NCBI RefSeq assembly: GCF_001428105.1
Contig: NZ_LMSJ01000059.1
Span: 134,011 to 198,010, forward strand
Reading direction: 5' to 3'
Source of the DNA: Paenibacillus sp. Soil766
GTDB taxonomy: Bacteria; Bacillota; Bacilli; Paenibacillales; NBRC-103111
Length of the DNA stretch: 64,000 nt
This document shows positions 24,719-33,240 of the stretch, in pieces (position 1 is the first letter of the stretch; each line of letters starts with the position of its first letter). Both the position numbers and the translations under genes were made by a program. A model generated the notes under the pieces. That model saw nothing but the letters and a program-made list of their open reading frames with translations. It made no database searches and was not told where the DNA came from.

Positions 24719-26395
24719 CTAAACTTCCATAATGATAGGAAGAATCATTGGTCTTCTTCTGGTTTGTTCATATAAAAAGCGTCCGAGAACATCTTTCACA
24801 TTTGTTTTTAAAGATGCCCATTCATTTACATTTTCATTCATTAGTTTAGTTAACGTATTTGTTACGATTCGATTGGCTTCTTCAAGAAGTCCTTCGGATT
24901 CACGAACATAAACAAATCCGCGTGAAATAATATCTGGGCCGGACAAAATTTTGCCATCTTGCTTACTAAGTGTAACCACGACAACAAGAATTCCATCTTG
25001 CGACAGTAATTTACGGTCACGCAATACGATATTGCCTACATCGCCTACACCTAGTCCATCAATTAGGATGTTGCCGCTTTGAACCTTCGATCCTTTGCGT
25101 GCAGCCCCATTTTGAATTTCTACCGTATCACCAATATCGCACATGAAAATGTCTTCTTTAGGAATGCCGACAGTTTCGGCAAGGATAGCATGTTGACGCA
25201 GCATGCGATATTCGCCATGAATTGGAATAAAGTATTTAGGCTTCATCAGGTTCAGCATTAGCTTTAATTCTTCCTGACTACCGTGACCTGAAACGTGAAC
25301 ACCCGTTACTGATCCTGGTCCATAAATCACGTGGGCACCGATGCGCATAAGCTCATCAACCGTTCTGCCAACGTAACGCTCATTTCCTGGAATCGGAGTT
25401 GCCGCAATAATAACCGTATCCCCTGGTAAAATATCAATCTTACGATGGGTTGAACGTGCCATTCTTGTTAGAGCAGACATCGGTTCGCCTTGGCTACCCG
25501 TTGAAAGGATAACTACACGATCAGCTGCAAGCTTGTTAACTTCCTCTGGCTCAATCAACATGCCGTCTGGAATGTGCAAGTAGCCTAAATCGCTAGCAAT
25601 CGAAACCACGTTAACCATACTGCGACCAATTACTGTCACTTTGCGATTCGTTGCTGCAGCTGCATCAAACACCTGTTGAACACGGTGGATATTCGATGCA
25701 AATGTCGCAATGACAACTCTTTGCTTCGCTTTACGAAACACTTCTTCAATCTCAATCCCTACGCCGCGCTCAGAGCCCGTGTAGCCAGGACGTTCAGCAT
25801 TCGTACTGTCTGAAAGCAAGGCAAGAACGCCTTTCTTTCCGATCTCAGCCATACGATGCAAATCTGCGTATTGCTCATTAACTGGAGTCTGATCGAACTT
25901 AAAGTCTCCCGTATGAACAACAACACCTTCTGGTGTATCAAGTGCGACACCAACAGAATCTGGAATACTATGATTGGTTTTAAAGAAAGTTGCCGTAAGA
26001 ACGCCCAAGGGAAGAACAGATTCCGAATTGATTAGAATTCGATTCGTCGTTCCAAGCAAGTTCGCTTCCTTCAGCTTAGCTTCAATAAGTCCCATCGTTA
26101 GCTTCGTAGCATAGAGGGGAACGTTAAGATGTTTCAGCACGTAAGGTAAGCCACCAATGTGATCCTCATGGCCGTGAGTAATGATGATGCCGCGTACTTT
26201 ATCCCGATTCTCTGTTAAGTACCCGATATCTGGGATGACAATGTCAATTCCGAGCATGTCCTCCTCAGGAAATTTCAAACCACTGTCAATGACAATAATA
26301 TCGTTCGCATACTGAACGCAATACATATTTTTTCCGATTTCGCCCACGCCGCCAAGAGCGAAGATCAAAAGTTTATCAATATTTTTTTTGGACAA
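24719..26395 (-). CDS. rnjB: Ribonuclease J (J2-type)
   Basis: A 558-residue metallo-beta-lactamase/beta-CASP RNase: 5'-to-3' exo- and endonuclease in mRNA decay and rRNA maturation. ITHGHEDHIGGLPYVL (H-x-H-x-D-H zinc motif) is near residue 78, VHTGDFKFDQTP and SDSTNAERPG follow, then beta-CASP motifs SQGEPMSALTRMA and HVSGHGSQEELK, FIPIHGEYR. The start is a TTG at 26395, eight bases after AAGGAGG; the 22 upstream codons overlap the promoter leader. Position next to tepA and dapA fits rnjB (ymfA) rather than rnjA. It has its own promoter and terminator. Confidence 0.93.
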   Translation of the reverse strand: MSKKNIDKLLIFALGGVGEIGKNMYCVQYANDIIVIDSGLKFPEEDMLGIDIVIPDIGYLTENRDKVRGIIITHGHEDHIGGLPYVLKHLNVPLYATKLTMGLIEAKLKEANLLGTTNRILINSESVLPLGVLTATFFKTNHSIPDSVGVALDTPEGVVVHTGDFKFDQTPVNEQYADLHRMAEIGKKGVLALLSDSTNAERPGYTGSERGVGIEIEEVFRKAKQRVVIATFASNIHRVQQVFDAAAATNRKVTVIGRSMVNVVSIASDLGYLHIPDGMLIEPEEVNKLAADRVVILSTGSQGEPMSALTRMARSTHRKIDILPGDTVIIAATPIPGNERYVGRTVDELMRIGAHVIYGPGSVTGVHVSGHGSQEELKLMLNLMKPKYFIPIHGEYRMLRQHAILAETVGIPKEDIFMCDIGDTVEIQNGAARKGSKVQSGNILIDGLGVGDVGNIVLRDRKLLSQDGILVVVVTLSKQDGKILSGPDIISRGFVYVRESEGLLEEANRIVTNTLTKLMNENVNEWASLKTNVKDVLGRFLYEQTRRRPMILPIIMEV

Positions 26396-26464
26396 GAATA
26401 TACCTCCTTCATAGATTGGACGACGAATTTTAAATGAAAAAACCGAACTAGTCACTTGCAACCA

Positions 26465-26494
26465 TTATACATGAAAAAAAACAGCAAATACAAG
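26465..26494 (-). promoter_or_regulatory. Probable sigma-A promoter of rnjB
   Basis: Perfect TATAAT (26470-26465) with TTGTAT (26494-26489) 18 bases upstream on the minus strand; the spacer contains an eight-T tract. Confidence 0.6.
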
Positions 26495-26521
26495 TTAATA
26501 CTGAATACATTTAGATTTCCC

Positions 26522-26554
26522 AAAAAAAGAAAACCGATGCCGGAAGCACCGATT
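26522..26554 (-). terminator. Intrinsic terminator after dapA
   Basis: A 9-bp stem with two G-U pairs (26546-26554 with 26532-26540, 5-base loop) then TTCTTTTTTT on the minus strand. It ends the dpaA-dapA operon. Confidence 0.85.
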
Positions 26555-26566
26555 CATTAGGCATGA

Positions 26567-27430
26567 TCATACAAAAAGTGATTGAATGAATTGACCTTCT
26601 TGCTCGGATACACGAACTAACGGAAGTCGAACGCTGCCTGTTTCAATGCCCTTAAGTGCCAAAGCATGCTTAATTGGCGCTGGGCTCGGTGCACAAAAGA
26701 TACCAGTGAATACAGGATGAAGCTTACGATGAAGCTCAGCAGCTTGCTGAATGTTGCCTTCTAGATAATACTTTATCATAGTTTGCATTTCTTTTCCAAT
26801 CACATGACTCGCTACACTGATAATCCCTTCACACCCAATAGCTAATGAAGGCAAAGTATTACTATCATCTCCACTATAAACGAGGAAATTAGGGGCAGCA
26901 TGTGTAAGTATACGTGTCATTTGATCCGTGTTCGAGCAATCTTTGGTCGCCACGATATTTGGTATTTGGGAAAGACGAATCGTCGTATCAGCATCCAGGT
27001 TCACACCTGTTCGGCCAGGCACATTGTAAAGCACAACAGGCGTATTAACAGCCTCTGCAATCGCTTTAAAATGTTGATACAACCCCTCTTGTGAAGGACG
27101 GTTGTAATACGGCGCAACAAGAAGTAAAGCATCCACGCCAAGCTGCTCTACTTTACGCGAAAAAGCGATGGTATGAACAGTGTCGTTGCTTCCAGTACCT
27201 GCAATGATTTTGCACCGCCCTGCAGCTACTTGAACGGAAAGTTCAATAAGTCGCAACTTCTCATCTTCTGATAACGTTGGCGACTCCCCTGTCGTCCCAC
27301 AAATCACAAGGCTATCCGATTGTTGTTCTTCAATTAAATAATTAATTAATGGCTCTACTTGTTCCCAGTTGACCTGCAACTGATCATCAAATGGAGTAAC
27401 CATTGCTGTGACTACTCTTCCAAAACTCAA
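26567..27430 (-). CDS. dapA: 4-hydroxy-tetrahydrodipicolinate synthase
   Basis: A 287-residue class I aldolase that condenses pyruvate with aspartate semialdehyde. Motifs: ICGTTGESPTLSEDEKL (about 44-60), YYNRPSQEGLYQHF, the catalytic Tyr in VLYNVPGRTGVN, and the Schiff-base Lys in VATKDCSNTDQM near residue 161. TTG start at 27430, eight bases after AGGAGG. It is last in the dpaA-dpaB-asd-dapG-dapA operon, so its product feeds both dipicolinate and lysine/diaminopimelate. Length is normal. Confidence 0.95.
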   Translation of the reverse strand: MSFGRVVTAMVTPFDDQLQVNWEQVEPLINYLIEEQQSDSLVICGTTGESPTLSEDEKLRLIELSVQVAAGRCKIIAGTGSNDTVHTIAFSRKVEQLGVDALLLVAPYYNRPSQEGLYQHFKAIAEAVNTPVVLYNVPGRTGVNLDADTTIRLSQIPNIVATKDCSNTDQMTRILTHAAPNFLVYSGDDSNTLPSLAIGCEGIISVASHVIGKEMQTMIKYYLEGNIQQAAELHRKLHPVFTGIFCAPSPAPIKHALALKGIETGSVRLPLVRVSEQEGQFIQSLFV

Positions 27431-27456
27431 TTGGTACGCCTCCTTACTTTCTTGAT

Positions 27457-28674
27457 TTATTTAAATAAATTGAATTTTCGATGAAGTGCACGCACTGACT
27501 TGATCATATCGACACCTTGCACAAGCACCCAAATGGTCGTGTTCGAATCAGCAGATTGCAGAATTCGGATATCTTCCACGGTCAATGCCTCAACAATATG
27601 CGCCATTATACCAGGTACACCATTCATTCCGCCACCAATCACGGACACCTTTGCACAGCCACTCGTGAACTTGGGCTCGTAACCTTGCGCCTTAAGTAAA
27701 TGAACTGCACGTTCAGCTTCATGATCGAAGACAGTATATACAACGCCTGAAGGATTCACATTAATGAAATCAACACTAATCTGATGCTGCGCCATCGTTT
27801 TGAATACACGAAGTTGAAGATCAAATTCACCATCAACAGCAGCGACTTGGATCTGTGTTATATTCGTGAAATGTGCAATCCCCGTAACAAAGCGATCTTT
27901 AACGTTATTAATGTCTGTAGACATGTTGTCAGAAGCTGTGACAAGCGTTCCTTCTTCCTTGGTGAAAGTTGATCTCACGCGGATCGGAATATTCGCTTGC
28001 ATAGCAACTTCAACAGCTCGCGGATGAATGACTTTAGCACCGTTATGTGCCATATTACAAATCTCACTAAAGCTCACGCGTTGTAACGGTTTAGCATCTT
28101 CAACAATTCTTGGATCCGCTGTCAAAATACCATTAACATCTGTGAAGATATCCACAATTTCTGCTTTGAGTGCGGCACCAAGTGCTGTTGCTGATGTGTC
28201 ACTGCCCCCGCGGCCTAATGTAGTCAACTCATCATGACTTGTTTTCCCTTGAAACCCCGTGACAATAACAACCTGGTCGTGCTCTAACAATTCAAGAATC
28301 CGATTAGGCTTCATCGCAACGATTTGAGCATTGCCATGATTCTCATTCGTGATCAGACCTGCTTGCCCACCCGTCAAAACTGTGGACTGAATTCCTGTAT
28401 TGTTCAATAAACTACACAAAAGTACTGCAGAAATTAATTCTCCGCAGCCCATTAACATATCGAGTTCCCGAGCGGGCAGCCCCTCGCCATTCTTACGAAC
28501 GAGGTCTAGGAGCGTGTCAGTCGCATAAGGATCCCCTTTTCTTCCCATCGCAGATACAACAACAACTAGTTTATAATGTTGAATTAGTGCATCTTGAATA
28601 TGTCCAATAACGTGTTCTCTAGCTTGTGCGGTAGAAAGTGAAGTACCTCCGAATTTCTGGACAAGAATTCGCAT
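27457..28674 (-). CDS. dapG: Aspartokinase I (diaminopimelate-sensitive type)
   Basis: A 405-residue aspartate kinase: N-terminal kinase domain with VQKFGGTSLSTAQ and GRGGSDTSATALGAALKAE and two C-terminal ACT domains (from about residue 265), the last ending LHRKFNL. It makes aspartyl phosphate, the first step to lysine, threonine and methionine. Context with asd and dapA and spoVF matches B. subtilis dapG, the isozyme inhibited by meso-diaminopimelate; that inhibition is inferred from homology. ATG at 28674 with GGGGGAAA upstream. Confidence 0.93.
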   Translation of the reverse strand: MRILVQKFGGTSLSTAQAREHVIGHIQDALIQHYKLVVVVSAMGRKGDPYATDTLLDLVRKNGEGLPARELDMLMGCGELISAVLLCSLLNNTGIQSTVLTGGQAGLITNENHGNAQIVAMKPNRILELLEHDQVVIVTGFQGKTSHDELTTLGRGGSDTSATALGAALKAEIVDIFTDVNGILTADPRIVEDAKPLQRVSFSEICNMAHNGAKVIHPRAVEVAMQANIPIRVRSTFTKEEGTLVTASDNMSTDINNVKDRFVTGIAHFTNITQIQVAAVDGEFDLQLRVFKTMAQHQISVDFINVNPSGVVYTVFDHEAERAVHLLKAQGYEPKFTSGCAKVSVIGGGMNGVPGIMAHIVEALTVEDIRILQSADSNTTIWVLVQGVDMIKSVRALHRKFNLFK

Positions 28675-28716
28675 GAGTTTCCCCCATTTTCACTGCTCAT
28701 ATAGGCAGTTTACTGA

Positions 28717-29754
28717 TTATTGCTCTATAGCAATATATTCAGCAATTTGTACTGCATTCCAAGCAGCACCTTTTAACAAATTATCTGAAACAATCCATAG
28801 GTTAAGCGCTTTAGGATTACTCAAATCACGGCGAACACGCCCGACGAAAGTTTCGAGCTTGCCTGCGGCATCTGTAGCTAACGGATATTGTTGTTCTGCC
28901 GGATTGTCCACGAGAACAATTCCAGGAGCATTTGCTAGTAGATTTTTCACTTCTTCAATATCAAAATCTTCTTTCAATTCTACATAGACGGATTCTGAAT
29001 GCCCGTAAACAACAGGAATACGCACGCATGTAGCTGTGACTTCAATGGACTCATCGCCCATAATTTTCTTGGTTTCAAGAATCATTTTCATTTCTTCATT
29101 CGTAAATCCATTATCTAAAAATTTATCAATTTGCGGAATAGCATTGAAAGCAATTTGATGCTTTACTGGCAAGGAGCCTACTGGTAAAATATCTGGTTTT
29201 GCCTCATTACCTGATAGTACTTCTTTGGACTGTCTAAGCATTTCATTAATTGCTTTAGCACCAGCACCAGAAACGGCTTGGTACGTGGAAACGATAATTC
29301 GTGAAATCCCATAACGGTCATATAGCGGTTTAAGTGCTGCAACCATTTGGATCGTAGAACAATTCGGGTTCGCAATAATCCCTTTATGTTCATTGATTTT
29401 CTCAACATTTACTTCAGGAACAACAAGTGGAGTGTCTGGGTCCATTCGGTACGCACTTGTATTGTCAATACAAATCGCGCCCGCTTCAACTGCATGCGGA
29501 GCCAATGCTTTGGTGACATCGCCTCCTGCACTGAAAAGCGCAAGATCAACATCTTTAAAGCTATCCGGAGTTGCTTCTTGCACAACGACTTCTTGGCCTT
29601 TAAATGCAATCTTTACCCCCGCAGAGCGAGCAGAAGAGAGTAATTTCAATTCCTTGATGGGGAAATTCCGTGCTTCTAGTAGACGGATGATTTGCTCGCC
29701 GACAGCGCCTGTAGCGCCTACAACTGCAACATTGAAAAGCTTCTGGTTGGACAT
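28717..29754 (-). CDS. asd: Aspartate-semialdehyde dehydrogenase
   Basis: A 345-residue NADPH-dependent enzyme that reduces aspartyl phosphate to the semialdehyde. VAVVGATGAVGEQIIRLL is the nucleotide site at the N-terminus, the active-site Cys is in IANPNCSTIQM, and VSTYQAVSGAGAKAINEM follows; the substrate-binding end is near FVGRVRRDL. I start it at the ATG 29754 (MSNQKLFN) with GGGGGAG upstream. It lies between dpaB and dapG, with small gaps, and completes the supply of substrate to DapA. Confidence 0.94.
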   Translation of the reverse strand: MSNQKLFNVAVVGATGAVGEQIIRLLEARNFPIKELKLLSSARSAGVKIAFKGQEVVVQEATPDSFKDVDLALFSAGGDVTKALAPHAVEAGAICIDNTSAYRMDPDTPLVVPEVNVEKINEHKGIIANPNCSTIQMVAALKPLYDRYGISRIIVSTYQAVSGAGAKAINEMLRQSKEVLSGNEAKPDILPVGSLPVKHQIAFNAIPQIDKFLDNGFTNEEMKMILETKKIMGDESIEVTATCVRIPVVYGHSESVYVELKEDFDIEEVKNLLANAPGIVLVDNPAEQQYPLATDAAGKLETFVGRVRRDLSNPKALNLWIVSDNLLKGAAWNAVQIAEYIAIEQ

Positions 29755-29790
29755 ATGCTGGTTTCTCCCCCTCAAGTTGACATCTATCTG

Positions 29791-30384
29791 TTAGTATTGA
29801 AATCTCTCAATAATCATGGGCTGCAATTGTTTACCTTCTAGCGCAGCTTCACAAGCTTCCATAATCAAGTCCATCCGGGCCACCAACGAATTTGGTTTAG
29901 CTCCTGGTGCATCTTGACCATAAGGCACAAAGTAAATATTCTTGGTAATCAAAAGCTTCGCAATATTCATTGCATTTAAACCCAAACCATCATTCGTTGA
30001 AATCGCTAGTACGAGCGGTCTCAAGTTTCTCATTTGTGCTTTAGCTGCCATAAGAACGGGGCTTTCTGTCATTGCATTTGCTAGTTTACTAGTTGTATTT
30101 CCCGTACAAGGAGCAATCACCATCACATCTAATAACTTGGATGGACCTAGTGGTTCTGCATCTACAATGGTAGAAATAATTTCATTACCCGTAATATCTT
30201 TCAGCATTTGCTGCCAGTCAGCAGACTTACCAAAACGTGTGTCGGTCGTCATAATTGTATTCGATACAATCGGAATGACACGAGCACCCGCATCTACAAA
30301 TCTCTTAATTTGAGGCATGACCTCTTCAAGTGTACAGTGAGAACCGGTTAATGCGTAACCGACTGTTTTCCCTTGCCAATTCAT
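29791..30384 (-). CDS. dpaB: Dipicolinate synthase subunit B
   Basis: A 197-residue flavoprotein-fold (Dfp/UbiX-like) subunit of dipicolinate synthase, spoVFB. N-terminal GYALTGSHCTLEEVMPQI and MVIAPCTGNTTSKLANAM show the FMN-binding fold. With DpaA it makes dipicolinic acid in the mother cell from the DapA product; DPA is then moved to the forespore. Its start overlaps the dpaA stop by 4 bases. Confidence 0.95.
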   Translation of the reverse strand: MNWQGKTVGYALTGSHCTLEEVMPQIKRFVDAGARVIPIVSNTIMTTDTRFGKSADWQQMLKDITGNEIISTIVDAEPLGPSKLLDVMVIAPCTGNTTSKLANAMTESPVLMAAKAQMRNLRPLVLAISTNDGLGLNAMNIAKLLITKNIYFVPYGQDAPGAKPNSLVARMDLIMEACEAALEGKQLQPMIIERFQY

Positions 30385-31280
30385 TCCACATCGCTCCTGT
30401 CTTTGAAGTCTTCCTCGATCAGCTGACTTAAGGTGTTAGCCATAATTCGGCCAGCTGTTTTGGGGGCGACGATTCCAGGTAAACCGGGCGCTAGCATCGC
30501 TTTAATGCCTCTCTTCTCGGCAAATCGAAAGTCCGTTCCGCCGGGTCTTGAAGCTAAATCGATAATAAGCGCGCGATGTGGGATATTGGTAATAACTTGC
30601 GCTGTGACTATCATAGTCGGAATTGTGTTAAAAAGCAAGTCAATATTCCCCACTTCCGGGTACAGATCCTTCGTGTAAAAAGGCTGAAAACCCATCTCCC
30701 ACGCCCTTGCATAATGCTCCGGTTTCCTGACGCCAACCTTAACGGTTGCCCCTAATCCTTGCAGAGTTTTGGCCATTGTGAAACCTGTTCGACCAAATCC
30801 TAATACCATACAAATGGATCCATGAATTGTAATATCGGTGTTCTGGATGGCCATCATAAGCGCACCCTCTGCAGTAGGAATCGAGTTATAAATGGCAATA
30901 TCATCACGATCTAATAACTCTACAAGCTCAATGTCATGTGCCAAAACGAGTTTCTTCAAATAGCTCTTCGCCATACCTGTATACACCTTGGCATGTTTTG
31001 GTAATGAAGATATATGCTCATCTGTCAAAATCATCTCTTCACTTGAGAAAATAGATTCCACTTGTCCTGTCTCATCCGTACCTACAACCGGCAATATAAG
31101 TGCATCCACATGCCCAAACAATTCCGGATCTAATTTCACATTCGTAACACCGTGAAATTGCCTCCCGAGATTGTCAAATCCGAGTAATATAACGGTAGCG
31201 TCTAGCTCAGTAAATTTCTGAATTACTTCAAGTTGCCGGGCGTCTCCCCCCATGATAGCAACCGAAATCCCAGTAAGCAT
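30381..31280 (-). CDS. dpaA: Dipicolinate synthase subunit A
   Basis: A 299-residue NAD(P)-binding subunit (spoVFA) of dipicolinate synthase. It starts MLTGISVAIMGGDARQLEV and carries VLGFGRTGFTMAKTL, a dinucleotide-binding Rossmann motif, near residue 160; RPGGTDFRFAEKRGIKAML is family typical. It is first in a five-gene operon behind a sigma-K promoter at 31319-31346, placing synthesis in the mother cell late in sporulation. AAGGGGTG precedes the start. Overlaps dpaB by 4 bases. Confidence 0.95.
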   Translation of the reverse strand: MLTGISVAIMGGDARQLEVIQKFTELDATVILLGFDNLGRQFHGVTNVKLDPELFGHVDALILPVVGTDETGQVESIFSSEEMILTDEHISSLPKHAKVYTGMAKSYLKKLVLAHDIELVELLDRDDIAIYNSIPTAEGALMMAIQNTDITIHGSICMVLGFGRTGFTMAKTLQGLGATVKVGVRKPEHYARAWEMGFQPFYTKDLYPEVGNIDLLFNTIPTMIVTAQVITNIPHRALIIDLASRPGGTDFRFAEKRGIKAMLAPGLPGIVAPKTAGRIMANTLSQLIEEDFKDRSDVE

Positions 31281-31318
31281 TCTTGCTTACACCCCTTCCT
31301 CGGTCCGTTTCGATACGT

Positions 31319-31346
31319 TATAGTATGCGTTCGCCTAAGGATGGGT
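31319..31346 (-). promoter_or_regulatory. Sigma-K-type promoter of dpaA-dpaB-asd-dapG-dapA
   Basis: AC (31346-31345), 17-base spacer, CATACTATA (31327-31319) on the minus strand. This fits the sigma-K consensus AC-N16/17-CATANNNTA closely. It agrees with B. subtilis, where spoVF is a sigma-K operon. Confidence 0.8.
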
Positions 31347-31370
31347 GACTTCCGACTTTGTATCCTCTGA

Positions 31371-31412
31371 AACAAGAAAGAACCCCTTCCTAAGAAGAGG
31401 TTCTTTCTTGTT
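31371..31412 (-). terminator. Strong hairpin after dut
   Basis: A 14-bp perfect stem (31371-31384 with 31399-31412) extended by a CTTC/GAAG-type inner pairing on the minus strand. The T-run is short, but the stem is unusually long; it lies 25 bases above the sigma-K promoter. Confidence 0.75.
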
Positions 31413-31433
31413 CGTATTATGTAACCGGCAGTA

Positions 31434-31889
31434 TTAGCGACCAGTATGGCCGAAGCCACCTGAGCCACGTACCGTTTCAGACAACTCATTGACAACAGTC
31501 AATTGAATTAGTGGTACACGCTGGAATACCATCTGAGCGATGCGTTCATTCCGCTGAATAACGAATGGCTCCTGGCCGTGATTAATCAGCAATACTTTAA
31601 CCTCGCCGCGGTAATCCGCATCAATAGTCCCCGGTGAATTAAGCGTTGTAATACCGTGTTTATAAGCAAGACCGCTTCGAGGGCGAATCTGTGCTTCTAA
31701 TTCAGGCGGCATGCTAAGCGCGAAGCCAGTTGGAATCAATTGACGCTCACCAGGTGCGAGTACAATTGGCTCACTAACTGCAGCATGCAAATCATACCCG
31801 CTAGCTGCTTCAGACATTTTTTGTGGTAGGAGAATATCTTCTTGACCTTCGATTCTTTTCATTTGTACTTCAAAATCAAAGAGAGACAA
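31434..31889 (-). CDS. dut: dUTP pyrophosphatase
   Basis: A 151-residue trimeric dUTPase (dUTP to dUMP and PPi). Motifs in order: SGYDLHAAV (motif 1), RPRSGLAYKHG (motif 2), NSPGTIDADYRGEV (motif 3, uracil and catalytic Asp), ERIAQMVFQRV (4) and RGSGGFGHTGR (5, phosphate lid). TTG start at 31889, seven bases after AGGAGG. The start lies inside the last codons of the M16 peptidase gene (14-base overlap), suggesting coupling. B. subtilis has no dut at this position, so its insertion here is lineage-specific. Confidence 0.94.
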   Translation of the reverse strand: MSLFDFEVQMKRIEGQEDILLPQKMSEAASGYDLHAAVSEPIVLAPGERQLIPTGFALSMPPELEAQIRPRSGLAYKHGITTLNSPGTIDADYRGEVKVLLINHGQEPFVIQRNERIAQMVFQRVPLIQLTVVNELSETVRGSGGFGHTGR

Positions 31890-33132
31890 GCTGATCCCTC
31901 CTGAAACCGCTAATTACATCATCCGCATTTCCGACCATGGACAGAGCAAACGGTGTTGCAAATAAATTTTTCGTTAGTTGGCGAATATGATCCATGTTCA
32001 CACTTTCAATACGTTCAATCATTTCATCCAAACTATAATGCTTACCTGTCATCAATTCATTTTTACCAAAACGATTCATCCTGCTGCTAGTGCTTTCTAA
32101 ACTCAGAATAAGGCTGCCTTTCAGCTGCTCCTTGCCCTTTTTAAGTTCATTATCTGTCATTCCGTTTACCGCAATATCATGAAGCAACTCCATCGTCACT
32201 TTCAGTACTTCTTCCGTTTGCTTAGGTGCCGTTCCTGTATAGATTGTAAACATCCCGCTATCAATATGAGAAGAGTGATAGGAATATACGGAATAGGCTA
32301 ATCCACGTTTCTCACGGATTTCTTGGAATAGTCTAGAGCTCATACCGCCACCAATGGCATTATTCAATAAAACCATCGGATACAAATTTTCCTCTTGTAG
32401 TGACAATCCAGGTAGCGACAAGCAAATATGATTTTGTTCTGTTTTCTTCGCATGGAAAATCAACTCGCTAAGGAACTCTGGTGCATCATAGCTTGTTTCA
32501 AAACCTGATTGAGAGAAGTCACCGAAATGCTTTTCAATTAATTCCTTAACACTATCATCAATATTCCCGGCAATACTCAGCACTGTATTCTCTGTATTGT
32601 AATTTTGTTTGAGGTAAGAACGAAGATCGTCAGACTTCATTTTGGACAAATTATCTTGCGTTCCTAGAATCGTATACCCCAAAGCATGTGTGCCATAAGA
32701 AGCTTTCGCTAACAAATCATGCACAAGATCATCCGGTGTATCTTCATACATGGAGATTTCTTCGTAAATAACGTTCTTCTCTTTTTCCAACTCACCTTCA
32801 TCAAAGGTTGAATGAAAGAACATATCCGAAAGTACATCCATGGCTAATGGCAAATGCTCATCCAATACTTTAGCATAATAACACGTATACTCTTTGGACG
32901 TGAAGGCATTCACGTTCCCGCCGATGCCATCAAAGATTTCTGCGATATCTTTCGCTGAATGACGTTCCGTACCTTTGAACAACATGTGCTCGATAAAATG
33001 TGAAATCCCATTATTCGTTTGTGATTCATTACGTGAGCCTGTTTTTACCCAAATCCCGAATGTTACCGATCGAAATGTGGGGATTTGTTCCATAACCACT
33101 CTCAATCCATTATGTAAGCGATATTTGATCAC
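31876..33132 (-). CDS. mlpA: M16-family zinc peptidase (MlpA/YmxG type)
   Basis: A 418-residue processing-peptidase-like M16 protein. Zinc motif HFIEH at residues 45-49 with the third-ligand region NVIYEEISMYEDTPDD about 75 residues later, then the RLFQEIREKRGLAYSVYSY signature of the C-terminal half. Both the catalytic site and full length are intact. I place the start at GTG 33132 (MIKYRLHNGL), seven bases after GAGGAGG; upstream frame to 33219 lacks a site. In B. subtilis MlpA (YmxG) sits between ylxY and spoVFA, as here apart from dut. Confidence 0.9.
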   Translation of the reverse strand: MIKYRLHNGLRVVMEQIPTFRSVTFGIWVKTGSRNESQTNNGISHFIEHMLFKGTERHSAKDIAEIFDGIGGNVNAFTSKEYTCYYAKVLDEHLPLAMDVLSDMFFHSTFDEGELEKEKNVIYEEISMYEDTPDDLVHDLLAKASYGTHALGYTILGTQDNLSKMKSDDLRSYLKQNYNTENTVLSIAGNIDDSVKELIEKHFGDFSQSGFETSYDAPEFLSELIFHAKKTEQNHICLSLPGLSLQEENLYPMVLLNNAIGGGMSSRLFQEIREKRGLAYSVYSYHSSHIDSGMFTIYTGTAPKQTEEVLKVTMELLHDIAVNGMTDNELKKGKEQLKGSLILSLESTSSRMNRFGKNELMTGKHYSLDEMIERIESVNMDHIRQLTKNLFATPFALSMVGNADDVISGFRRDQLVSL

Positions 33133-33240
33133 CAAGGTTCCTCCTCGAAATGGTACACTTAAAAGTCCAATTCTCCTATTATACTTCCTCAGTCTAACAA
33201 AAATGTGCCTAGGACTCAAATTAGCTGCAGTAAATCATGA

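Noticed and set aside
26396..31433. Lysine riboswitch or T-box before the lysine/dipicolinate genes
   Set aside because: Intergenic gaps are too short and no conserved T-box or L-box sequence is visible.
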